NCBI RefSeq assembly: GCF_022354825.1 | Contig: NZ_CP031168.1 | Span: 2,729,501 to 2,793,500, forward strand | Direction of reading: 5' to 3' | From: Paenibacillus sp. H1-7 | GTDB lineage: Bacteria > Bacillota > Bacilli > Paenibacillales > NBRC-103111 | DNA: 64,000 nucleotides | Shown: piece by piece, positions 8,898 to 16,491 of the stretch | Layout: each line of letters begins with the position of its first letter | How positions within the stretch are numbered: the stretch's first letter is position 1 | Notes under the pieces: model-generated | The model's database searches: none | Seen by the model: the letters and a program-made list of their open reading frames with translations, nothing else | What the model was told of the DNA's origin: nothing | Program-made: the position numbers and the translations under genes

Positions 8898-9713
8898 ATG
8901 AAAATGAAGTCTTCGCTACTAACATTTTGGGTAGTCTTAGGTATAGCAGGTGCCAGTCTAATCTATTACAGTAATCAAAAGTCTGAACAAACCGTTCCAG
9001 TACATCTGCCAAAAACAGTAAGCGTTGATATCGGGCACGGCAGGAATATGGAATTGGTTCTGATTAATCCAGGATCATTTACAATGGGATCTTCTTTGAC
9101 TACGGGAGAGGGGGATGAGGCTCCGGAACACAAGGTCACGATCACAAGACCCTTTTATCTGGGGAAATATGAGGTGATCCAGGAGCAATGGGAAGAATTG
9201 ATGGAAACCAATCCAAGTAAATTCAAAGGCGATAAACGACCTGTTGACAGTGCTAGCTGGGATGACTCTCAACTATTTCTAAACAAACTCCAAGAAAAGA
9301 CCGGACGTAAATTTACCCTGCCAACGGAAGCACGATGGGAATTTGCGGCACGTGCAGGAACAAGCACCCCATGGCATTTTGGTAATAATGAATCATCTCT
9401 AGGCGACTATGCCTGGTTTCAGGAAAATTCCAATAATGGGACTCATCCTGCAGGTCAGAAAAAGCCCAATGCTTGGGGACTTTACGATATGTACGGTAAC
9501 GTTCAGGAGTGGTGTAATGACTGGTATGCAGCGGCATATCCGCAAGGTGATGTCGTGAACCCGCAAGGTCCGCCTTCAGGTGAATCTCGTGTAATGCGCG
9601 GAGGGGCTTGGGGAGACGACCATACCATGGTTCGCTCAGCCTATCGTAATGCCTCCGGAACCGACGCGAAAACTCCCGGCATAGGTGTTAGAGTTGTAAT
9701 GGAGATAGACTAA
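8898..9713 (+). CDS. Membrane-anchored SUMF1/FGE-fold protein without catalytic cysteines
   Basis: Start taken at ATG 8898 behind AGGAAGG (an in-frame GTG lies at 8892). Of 271 residues, the first 25 form a single hydrophobic anchor or signal. The rest is a complete formylglycine-generating-enzyme (SUMF1) fold: FTMGS, APEHKVTITRPFYLGKYEV, PVDSASWDDSQLFLNKL, LPTEARWEFAARAG, NAWGLYDMYGNVQEWCNDW and RVMRGGAW. True FGE carries two cysteines after the RGG motif that bind copper. Here that segment reads GDDHTMVRSAYR, and the only cysteine in the mature protein is the one in QEWCNDW. It is therefore unlikely to oxidise sulfatase cysteines and may be a binding or structural member of the family. No sulfatase gene is in the window. 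It sits 48 bases after the binding protein and 17 bases before the PL9 gene, so is probably co-transcribed. Confidence 0.8.
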   Translation: MKMKSSLLTFWVVLGIAGASLIYYSNQKSEQTVPVHLPKTVSVDIGHGRNMELVLINPGSFTMGSSLTTGEGDEAPEHKVTITRPFYLGKYEVIQEQWEELMETNPSKFKGDKRPVDSASWDDSQLFLNKLQEKTGRKFTLPTEARWEFAARAGTSTPWHFGNNESSLGDYAWFQENSNNGTHPAGQKKPNAWGLYDMYGNVQEWCNDWYAAAYPQGDVVNPQGPPSGESRVMRGGAWGDDHTMVRSAYRNASGTDAKTPGIGVRVVMEID

Positions 9714-9730
9714 AAAGGAGTGAAATAACT

Positions 9731-11752
9731 ATGGCAGCCTCATTAAAATCTATGGTTTTATCTATGAGCCAGATTGGTAAAATTGGTGTCGCTACGATAA
9801 CGATTAGTTTAGCTGCATTATTTGTTATATCCACCTCAGTATTTGCAGCAAGCTATTACATTTCTCCAACGGGTAATGATAGCAATTCAGGAACGGAGAT
9901 TGCTCCTTTCAAAAGCATAATGAAAGCGCAATCAGCATCGTCCTCTGGGGATACCGTATATATTCGCGGAGGAGTATATGATGATTTTGAAATTGCGAAT
10001 ACCGATAGTAATTATAACTATGTCCATGATATTACTAAGAGCGGAATTACATATGAGGCATATCCTGGAGAAAGGCCTGTCTTTGATTTCAAACATGTGC
10101 CGACGAATCTGCGTGTGGCTGCTTTTCGTGTAGCGGATAAAGTAACGGGTATTAAATTCAAAGGCTTTGATGTGACCGGAGTTAAAGTAGGGAATCAAAA
10201 GCAATCCGAAGTTTTTCGAGTTATTGGGCAAGCCGATTTCGAGAATGTAGCTGCTCATGATAATGAAGCTAACGGCTTTTACTTTACTACAAGAGGGACG
10301 GGAATAGTTCTTAATTGTGATTCATACAACAACATTGGACCGACGGATACATCGGCTGGAAATACAGATGGTTTTGGTGCTCATGCGGGTCCCGTTTCGT
10401 TCATTAATTCCCGTGCATGGAATAACAGTGACGACGGGTTTGACAGCATCAGTTCAAGCGCGCCGGTGATCTATGACCATTCCTGGTCCTTCAATCATAG
10501 GGGAAATCAGGATGGGAAAGGCGATAAAAACGGTTTTAAAGTCGGCGGATATACTACTAGAACAGAAGGACTTCCTAGTCCGCTGCCCGTTCATACCGTT
10601 AAATATTCCTTAGCTGTAAATAACGGTGGTGCCGGCTTTTATGCTAATCATCAGCCGGGTCAAGCAGCTAACTGGACTAATAATACGGCCTATAAAAATG
10701 GCAGAGCTAACTTCGATATGCTGGAGCGAGTAAGTCCGACTCAAGTCGGCGACATCCCCGGCTACAGAGAAGTATTGCATGATAACGTTGCTTATGTTGG
10801 TAAGGCAATAATAAATGATAATAATCCTTCGGAAAATGTAACGAATAATTCATGGACAATCAATGGCGGTCTCAACATTACGGACGCAGATTTTGTAAGC
10901 TTGGATACGACCCAATTATCTGCACCTAGAAAACCTGACGGAAGTTTACCTGACGTTACTTTTATGCGCCCGGTACCTGCCAGTCCTCTGTACACACATA
11001 AATTAGGCTATCTTGCTGACAAAGATACAATAGCACCCGTTACGACGGATAACGCACCGAAGGTCCCGACGAATCAGGATACTACTATCAGCTTCAACGC
11101 TGTAGACAACGGCTCCGGAGTAGCGGCAACCTACTATTCGGTAGACCGAGGGACTACACAAGCGGGGACTTCCGTTACAATCTCAACCGAGGGGGTACAT
11201 TCGATCGTTTATTGGAGCGTAGATAACGCCGGCAACGTGGAGGAAGCCACAACGATTGTCTTCACTCTGGATAAGACAGCCCCGGTGATTACAGTGACCG
11301 GTGTGGTGTACGGTACGATTGACAATTCCATGGAACTATCGCCGGTCTTGTCGCTTAGCGATTACTTATCGGGGGTTGATAACAGCAAGACGACAATAAC
11401 TCTCGATGCGAATGAAGTACAACAAGGCATGATAGTCCCGCTTTATACACTTCCACTCGGTCCGCACATATTCAATGTGTCTGCAAGCGATCTGGCAGGA
11501 AACGTAAGCAGCCAAACGATTAGGTTCCAGGCATCAACAAGCATCCAAGCATTACAAGCATTGATCGAGCGCTTTAGTAATGCCGGATGGATCGATAACG
11601 CAGGTATTGCAAACAGCTTAAAGAGCCAATTGGCCTCCGGCAATCTGGCTGCTTTTGTTAACCATGTCAATGCTCAAAAGGGCAAGCATATTTCAGCTCC
11701 ATACGCAGATTACCTCATCCGGGATGCCGAATTCTTGTTGTCCCATAAATAA
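9731..11752 (+). CDS. Secreted pectate lyase, PL9-like, with Ig-like and FIMAH domains
   Basis: 673 residues, ATG 9731 behind AAAAAGGAG. The signal peptide ends near VFAAS at about residue 41. Residues about 42-430 form a right-handed parallel beta-helix with the PL9 hallmarks SYYISPTGNDSNSGT, NTDGFGAHAGP, NNSDDGFDS and NGFKVGGY; PL9 lyases use a lysine base and calcium to cleave polygalacturonate or rhamnogalacturonan by beta-elimination. Residues about 435-520 are a chitobiase-type Ig-like domain (YYSVDRGTTQAG ... DKTAPVI), then a further sandwich, and the last 70 residues are a FIMAH domain (IERFSNAGWIDNAGIANSL ... DYLIRDAEFLLS), common in secreted proteins of Gram-positive bacteria. It is the last gene of the small binding protein-FGE-lyase group. 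Confidence 0.85.
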   Translation: MAASLKSMVLSMSQIGKIGVATITISLAALFVISTSVFAASYYISPTGNDSNSGTEIAPFKSIMKAQSASSSGDTVYIRGGVYDDFEIANTDSNYNYVHDITKSGITYEAYPGERPVFDFKHVPTNLRVAAFRVADKVTGIKFKGFDVTGVKVGNQKQSEVFRVIGQADFENVAAHDNEANGFYFTTRGTGIVLNCDSYNNIGPTDTSAGNTDGFGAHAGPVSFINSRAWNNSDDGFDSISSSAPVIYDHSWSFNHRGNQDGKGDKNGFKVGGYTTRTEGLPSPLPVHTVKYSLAVNNGGAGFYANHQPGQAANWTNNTAYKNGRANFDMLERVSPTQVGDIPGYREVLHDNVAYVGKAIINDNNPSENVTNNSWTINGGLNITDADFVSLDTTQLSAPRKPDGSLPDVTFMRPVPASPLYTHKLGYLADKDTIAPVTTDNAPKVPTNQDTTISFNAVDNGSGVAATYYSVDRGTTQAGTSVTISTEGVHSIVYWSVDNAGNVEEATTIVFTLDKTAPVITVTGVVYGTIDNSMELSPVLSLSDYLSGVDNSKTTITLDANEVQQGMIVPLYTLPLGPHIFNVSASDLAGNVSSQTIRFQASTSIQALQALIERFSNAGWIDNAGIANSLKSQLASGNLAAFVNHVNAQKGKHISAPYADYLIRDAEFLLSHK

Positions 11753-11831
11753 ACGCGTGAACTGGAAGCACAACGAATGGCTCATGACTCGATGAATCGA
11801 GAGCAGTGAATAGCGGTGAAGGAACGATTTA

Positions 11832-11862
11832 AGGGAGCAGATTGCTGTGACAACTGCTCCCT
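11832..11862. terminator. Hairpin between convergent genes
   Basis: AGGGAGCAG pairs perfectly with CTGCTCCCT across a 13-base loop. The T run is weak on both strands, but the position between the end of the PL9 gene and the end of the minus-strand tetR-type gene fits a shared terminator. Confidence 0.55.
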
Positions 11863-11909
11863 AAACTTATAGCATTGCAGCATTACGGCATTGAAGCAGC
11901 ATCGGAAGC

Positions 11910-12515
11910 TTATTCATCCGACATGCTCGCACAAAGCTCTCGGAGATGCCGGGTAACGATCCGCTCAACAGTCTCCGGTGTGTAGACCTCCGGGCGAAGC
12001 AAGGCTAGGCTTGTCAAGCCCTCGACGATTGCAGCCAATCGATATGTTTCGAGTTCGACGTCTATCGAAGAAGGGAGAAGCTCCGCCTTAGCTAGAATAT
12101 CGAGGACGGCTTTAGTCAGGTAATGTAATCCGTCAGTGAGCTCGTCCTTTTTATTTTGTAAGGCCGAACTAGTGAGGGAACGGATGGCGAATACCCACCA
12201 GACACCGACTGCAGTTCGTTTTTCTGAATCCATAGGAAGCAGCTCTAATAGAATTTCCTTCGCAGCCTTCAGCGGAATACGGCTTATATGCAGCTCCCCT
12301 CTCCTTGTAACTCCTCTCGTCAAATAATAATCCACGATAAATAATAGCAGCTCGTCCTGGGTTGAAAAATAATGCCGCAAGGCCCCAGGCGATAGCCCTG
12401 CCGCAGCGGCGACGGCGCGGATTGACGCATGCTCGATCCCTTTTGCTTCGATAATACTCCATGCCGATTCAGCGATCAGTTTTCTTTTTTGTTCATGGTC
12501 CACGATTTTCGGCAA
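11910..12515 (-). CDS. TetR/AcrR-family transcriptional regulator
   Basis: 201 residues on the minus strand with a TTG start (12513-12515), preceded by AAGGGG at a normal distance. The N-terminal helix-turn-helix reads IEHASIRAVAAAAGLSPGALRHYFSTQDELLLFIVDYY, a standard TetR domain. The C-terminal part (ELLPMDSEKRTAVGVWWVF ... EGLTSLALLRPEVYTPE) resembles the BetI-like TetR_C_6 group. These proteins repress adjacent genes until a ligand binds. A perfect 14-base-arm palindrome 24 bases upstream of its start is the obvious operator, implying autoregulation and possibly control of the divergent small gene. The ligand is unknown. Confidence 0.85.
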   Translation of the reverse strand: MPKIVDHEQKRKLIAESAWSIIEAKGIEHASIRAVAAAAGLSPGALRHYFSTQDELLLFIVDYYLTRGVTRRGELHISRIPLKAAKEILLELLPMDSEKRTAVGVWWVFAIRSLTSSALQNKKDELTDGLHYLTKAVLDILAKAELLPSSIDVELETYRLAAIVEGLTSLALLRPEVYTPETVERIVTRHLRELCASMSDE

Positions 12516-12539
12516 CCGTATACGCCCCTTGTCTTATTT

Positions 12540-12574
12540 AACACACTGTATTAAAATAAATAATACAGTGTGTT
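12540..12574. promoter_or_regulatory. Palindromic operator in the divergent tetR intergenic region
   Basis: AACACACTGTATTA (12540-12553) and its perfect complement TAATACAGTGTGTT (12561-12574) flank a 7-base A/T spacer. It lies just upstream of the TetR-type gene and faces the divergent small zinc-ribbon gene. Its length and perfect symmetry fit a TetR-family operator; there is no T run to suggest a terminator. Confidence 0.7.
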
Positions 12575-12660
12575 ATTTTGATTTTACTCCGTTATAACGC
12601 ATCACGTTTGTCCCGTCAATAATGCTGGAGCTTGCCGCGATTAATGAGAGGGGGATTTTG

Positions 12661-12864
12661 GTGCAGGACTTCTCCAACGGATTTCGTTTGCATTCGACCT
12701 GTTATAGCTGCAAAAAGGCGTTTAATGCCTTCGAGGGGACTCAAGCCTACGACAACTTGAAACGTAACTTTAAAGGAATGCATTACTGCGAAGATTGTAA
12801 AAGCAGGATCGAGCTTGAAGCGCGACTGCAGTTTGGGAGACGGCTATTGACCGGCAAAGATTAG
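12661..12864 (+). CDS. Small zinc-ribbon-like protein of unknown function
   Basis: Start chosen at GTG 12661 behind GAGAGGGGG (12646-12654), giving 67 residues; the frame is open up to an ATG at 12622 without a ribosome site. Two CxxC pairs, CYSC and CEDC, are about 34 residues apart and are likely to bind one zinc ion. The C-terminal tail is charged and helical (SRIELEARLQFGRRLLTG). I do not recognise a named family. It is divergent from the TetR-type gene across a palindrome, so it may be that regulator's target. No signal peptide or membrane segment is visible. Confidence 0.6.
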   Translation: MQDFSNGFRLHSTCYSCKKAFNAFEGTQAYDNLKRNFKGMHYCEDCKSRIELEARLQFGRRLLTGKD

Positions 12865-12959
12865 GTTTCAAGATAAACCGAAATTTCTTACAAAGAATGG
12901 ACTTAATACGGAGCTTTTTTTACATGCGGAAGCAGAATAGTTGTTTTAAACATGTTATC

Positions 12960-12973
12960 AATTGTGTACAATT
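12960..12973 (+). promoter_or_regulatory. Dyad overlapping a possible -10 box before the CysJ-like gene
   Basis: AATTGTGTACAATT is a 14-base inverted repeat containing TACAAT (12967-12972), which resembles a -10 box. A TTGTTT at 12941-12946 is 20 bases upstream, longer than ideal. It is about 100 bases before the reductase start, so it may be a regulated promoter. No regulator is identifiable. Confidence 0.35.
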
Positions 12974-13076
12974 ATGAAGAATAGGTAAAGATCTATAGGA
13001 TGATTCATGAAAAATCATTTCTAAGTTATGCGGCATGTGATATTCTAAATGTAAAAAAATTGTTGGAGTGAAGAGA

Positions 13077-14243
13077 ATGCAGGCTACTGATGTCGAAAAA
13101 TCACCTTCCTTGTTTTCCAGAACCAACCCGTTTCAAGCAAAAGTGTTGAAAAACGTCAATTTAAATGGAGAAGGCTCCAGTAAAGAAACACGCCATATTG
13201 AGTTGTCGTTGCAGGGCTCCGGTCTGTCCTATGTGCCCGGCGATTGCCTAGGTATTGTTCCTGAAAACGATCCGGAGCTGGTAGCTCTCATTATTGAGGT
13301 TATGAAGTGGGATGCGGAGACTCCGGTTGTCATTAATAAACAGAATGAAACGCTTCCGTTGAAAGAAGCGCTTTTGAAGCATTTCGAGATTACCCTGCTA
13401 TCCAAAAAAATCGTTCAGCAGGCAGCTGAGCTTTCAGAGAATGAAGAGCTGAAGCAGCTGGTGGCGGATGCGGAAAAATTGAAGGCTTATACGGACGGTC
13501 GAGATGTACTGGATTTGCTGAGCGATTTTGCTCCTTGGAAAGCTTCCGCACAGGATATTACCGCTTTACTAAGAAAATTGCCGCCACGGTTGTATTCCAT
13601 TGCAAGCAGCCTGACAGCGAATCCGGAGGAAGTCCACCTCACGATCGGCGCAGTTCGTTATATGGCGCATGGACGCGAGCGCAAAGGTGTATGCTCTGTT
13701 ATGTGCGCAGAGCGCCTGAACGAAGGAGCTACCGTTCCGGTCTTTGTTCAAGTTAACAAACACTTTAATCTGCCGGAATCCTCGGAGACGGACATCATCA
13801 TGGTAGGACCAGGAACAGGTATCGCACCATTCCGTTCCTTTATTCAAGAGCGTGCGGTGAGCAAGGCGACAGGCAAGGCGACAGGCAAAGCTTGGCTGTT
13901 CTTTGGCGATCAGCATTCCGCGACGGATTTCCTTTATCGGCAGGAGCTGGAGCAATATCAGCAAGCAGGCGCCCTGACCACAATCGACGCAGCTTTCTCC
14001 CGCGATACGGATCAGAAAGTGTACGTGCAGCATAAAATGCAAGACAACGGTCAGGAGCTGTTCGCGTGGCTTGAGCGCGGAGCTTACTTCTACGTATGCG
14101 GCGATAAGCAAAACATGGCGAAGGATGTTCACAATACCTTGATTGACATTATTGAAAAAGAAGGCCAGCTGAGCCGCGAAGCTGCTGAAGCCTATCTTAA
14201 AGAATTGCAGGAGCAGGGACGTTACCAGCGTGACGTGTATTAA
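13077..14243 (+). CDS. CysJ-like sulfite reductase flavoprotein, FAD/NADPH module only
   Basis: Start at ATG 13077 behind TTGGAG, giving 388 residues. Full-length CysJ is about 600 residues with an N-terminal FMN flavodoxin domain; here the protein starts directly at the FAD-binding module (SRTNPFQAKVLKNVNLNGEGSSKETRHIELSL). FAD contacts are in LPPRLYSIASS, the NADPH site in GPGTGIAPFRSFIQERA, and the C-terminus YVCGDKQNMAKDVHNTL ... GRYQRDVY is characteristic of the diflavin reductase family. It would pass electrons from NADPH to a separate flavodoxin or directly to an acceptor. No CysI hemoprotein or flavodoxin gene is near. A 12-base tandem duplication at 13863-13886 encodes KATG twice. 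A long hairpin terminator follows. Confidence 0.82.
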   Translation: MQATDVEKSPSLFSRTNPFQAKVLKNVNLNGEGSSKETRHIELSLQGSGLSYVPGDCLGIVPENDPELVALIIEVMKWDAETPVVINKQNETLPLKEALLKHFEITLLSKKIVQQAAELSENEELKQLVADAEKLKAYTDGRDVLDLLSDFAPWKASAQDITALLRKLPPRLYSIASSLTANPEEVHLTIGAVRYMAHGRERKGVCSVMCAERLNEGATVPVFVQVNKHFNLPESSETDIIMVGPGTGIAPFRSFIQERAVSKATGKATGKAWLFFGDQHSATDFLYRQELEQYQQAGALTTIDAAFSRDTDQKVYVQHKMQDNGQELFAWLERGAYFYVCGDKQNMAKDVHNTLIDIIEKEGQLSREAAEAYLKELQEQGRYQRDVY

Positions 14244-14260
14244 TAAGACTGAACAACTAG

Positions 14261-14300
14261 GAAGGCGAGCAGGCTGAAGATCAGCCTTCTCGTCTTCTTT
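14261..14300 (+). terminator. Rho-independent terminator of the CysJ-like gene
   Basis: A long stem runs from 14261 to 14297: sixteen paired positions with one G-U pair and one internal mismatch around the 3-base loop AGA (14278-14280), followed by a short T-rich stretch. It begins 17 bases after the stop codon. Confidence 0.85.
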
Positions 14301-14376
14301 GCGTAACGGGAGCCGGTGTATCCGCCTCAAATCCATGAATCAAGAAATGACTATATGGCCTCCTTTAATGACAATC

Positions 14377-14409
14377 AAGCCTTGTAAGCCGCTGCTGCAA
14401 GGCTTTTTT
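14377..14409 (+). terminator. Second hairpin with T run upstream of the transporter operon
   Basis: AAGCCTTG (14377-14384) pairs with CAAGGCTT (14398-14405), followed by TTTT. It has all features of a rho-independent terminator but is 130 bases after the previous gene and 160 bases before the permease gene. It could back up the first terminator or act as an attenuator in the operon leader. Confidence 0.65.
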
Positions 14410-14568
14410 CGTGTCTTTGCAATTACGTGCCGGAATGACTATGGACGGCAATGAAAGCCTTACCCTATGATGCAGAAGTGACAGCCAGAATAGGTTCACC
14501 GGTGAATCAACTCTGCAGTTTGTGGAGACCATCCACGGCATATTCATTGAGAGAAAGGAAGGAGCGTT

Positions 14569-15528
14569 ATGACCACGGAATCGGCCGCAGCGGCCGTCAA
14601 TGTATCTGGCGATATGCTGTACCGCCGGCAGCGCATACGGCGCATGCTGCGGAATCGCTGGCTTTACCTGATGCTGCTTCCCGGCATCCTTTATTTTCTT
14701 GTTTTCAAATACATTCCGATGTACGGGGTATTGATCGCTTTCAAAAATTATCAGCCGTTTCTCGGTTTCTGGGATAGCGAATGGGTCGGGATGAAGCATT
14801 TCGACCGGTTTTTCGGAGACCCGCTCTTTTGGAAATTGCTCAAAAACACCTTCGTGCTCGCGATCTACAATATCGTCTTTTTCTTCCCGCTGCCTATTGT
14901 AATCGCGCTGATGCTGAACGAGCTGCGCCTCGAGCTGTTCAAACGGATGATTCAGACCGTCGTGTACATTCCCCACTTCATGTCATGGGTTGTAATCGTA
15001 TCGATCGTATACCTGTTCTTTACAACCGAAGGCGGCTTGGTTAATGAAGCGTTGGAGTCGCTTGGATTCAACAAAATCAACTTTCTGCTAAGCGCGGACT
15101 GGTTCCGGACGTTTATCACCGCGGAGGTGATATGGAAGGAGACCGGCTGGGGCACGATCATTTTCCTTGCGGCGCTGGCCGGCGTAGACCCGCAGTTATA
15201 TGAAGCGGCCCGGATCGACGGGGCGAATCGGTTTCAGCAGCTGCGTCACATTACGGTGCCTGCGATCCGTTCCACGATTGTCATTTTGCTCATTTTGCGG
15301 TTGGGAAACTTTCTCGACACCGGCTTCGAGCAAATATGGCTGATGCTTAACGCGATGAACCGCGACATCGGCGAGGTATTTGATACGTACGTGTACTCGA
15401 CGGGCATCACGGAGGGGCAGTACAGCTACAGCACGGCTGTCGGCTTATTCAAATCCATCGTCGGTCTGGTGCTGGTCGCAGCCTCTAATTATATCGCCAA
15501 AAAAATGGGTGAGGAAGGGGTCGTCTAA
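14569..15528 (+). CDS. CUT1 sugar ABC transporter permease, LplB/YtcP-type (first)
   Basis: 319 residues with six predicted membrane segments, beginning WLYLMLLPGILYFLVFKYIPMYGVLIAFKNY, the standard N-terminus of LplB-type permeases. The EAA loop that docks the ATPase is at about 211-230 (EAARIDGANRFQQL). Start ATG 14569 follows AAGGAAGGAG. It forms the import channel with the second permease 24 bases downstream, and the binding protein follows. No ATPase gene is present. The order permease-permease-binding protein differs from the other two transporter sets in this window, where the binding protein comes first. Confidence 0.9.
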   Translation: MTTESAAAAVNVSGDMLYRRQRIRRMLRNRWLYLMLLPGILYFLVFKYIPMYGVLIAFKNYQPFLGFWDSEWVGMKHFDRFFGDPLFWKLLKNTFVLAIYNIVFFFPLPIVIALMLNELRLELFKRMIQTVVYIPHFMSWVVIVSIVYLFFTTEGGLVNEALESLGFNKINFLLSADWFRTFITAEVIWKETGWGTIIFLAALAGVDPQLYEAARIDGANRFQQLRHITVPAIRSTIVILLILRLGNFLDTGFEQIWLMLNAMNRDIGEVFDTYVYSTGITEGQYSYSTAVGLFKSIVGLVLVAASNYIAKKMGEEGVV

Positions 15529-15551
15529 ACACATGGAGAGGAAGGGTAGGC

Positions 15552-16436
15552 ATGGTTAAAGACCGTAACCTCGGCAGCCGGTTGTTCGATACGGTAAATA
15601 TCATCGTCCTGGTTTTGTTTGCTCTTATTACATTCATTCCATTCATCTATATTATTGCCGGGTCGTTCGCGACCCAGAAAGAGCTTCTGGAGAGGGGGTT
15701 CATCCTGTTTCCAACCGAGTTTACGCTAAGCTCCTACGAATACATTTTTTCTACCGGAACGCTGCTCAAAAGCTTGGGAATCACCGTCTATATCACGCTG
15801 GCCGGGACGTTCATCAATATTTTCATGACCTGCCTGATGGCCTATCCGTTGGCACGCAAAGATCTGGATTACCGGACACCGATTCAGATGGCGGTTATCT
15901 TTACGATGCTGTTCAGTGGAGGGATGATCCCGACGTTCCTCGTCGTCAAGCAGCTGGGCATGATCGACACCTTCTGGTCTCTGCTTATACCCGGCGCGAT
16001 CAGCGCCTTCAATCTGATTATTCTGCGCAATTTTTTTCAGCAGCTGCCGGACGGTCTCGAGGAATCGGCCAAAATAGACGGCTGCAACGATCTCGGTATC
16101 CTGTTTCGGATCGTCATTCCGTTGTCGCTGCCGGCGATCGCCACGTTTTCACTGTTTTATGCAGTGGGCCATTGGAATACGTTTTTCAGTGCGGTGCTGT
16201 ACATCAATGATGCAGCCAAGTGGCCGATTCAAGTGCTGCTGCGCCAGATCGTCATCATGGCGGACGGCGGAGGGCTGGGGGATTCTACCTCGCTCGCTTC
16301 GGACTTCGTTCAGCCGCCGGAGCAAAGCATCAAAATGGCGGTCATTGTCGTCTCGACGCTGCCGATTCTCTTGGTCTACCCGTTCTTGCAAAAGCATTTT
16401 GCCAAAGGCGTACTGTTAGGTTCCGTCAAAGGATAA
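15552..16436 (+). CDS. CUT1 sugar ABC transporter permease, LplC/YtcP-type (second)
   Basis: 294 residues with six membrane segments. The opening segment IVLVLFALITFIPFIYIIAGSFAT, the central LFSGGMIPTFLVVKQLGM and the C-terminal FAKGVLLGSVKG are typical of LplC-type partners. The ATPase-docking loop is at about 170-190 (EESAKIDGCNDLGILF). It pairs with the preceding permease. ATG 15552 follows GGAAGGGTAGG. Confidence 0.9.
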   Translation: MVKDRNLGSRLFDTVNIIVLVLFALITFIPFIYIIAGSFATQKELLERGFILFPTEFTLSSYEYIFSTGTLLKSLGITVYITLAGTFINIFMTCLMAYPLARKDLDYRTPIQMAVIFTMLFSGGMIPTFLVVKQLGMIDTFWSLLIPGAISAFNLIILRNFFQQLPDGLEESAKIDGCNDLGILFRIVIPLSLPAIATFSLFYAVGHWNTFFSAVLYINDAAKWPIQVLLRQIVIMADGGGLGDSTSLASDFVQPPEQSIKMAVIVVSTLPILLVYPFLQKHFAKGVLLGSVKG

Positions 16437-16491
16437 ACGGTTTACTCCGTTTGCCGATATCGATATGATGAAATAAGGGGAGGAAGTTTCA

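Larger units (their letters stand above)
14244..14568. other. Intergenic region, 325 bases
   Basis: Holds two hairpins (14261-14300 and 14377-14409, listed separately) and the leader of the transporter operon. No convincing gene or clear sigma-A promoter was found between 14410 and 14555. Confidence 0.4.
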
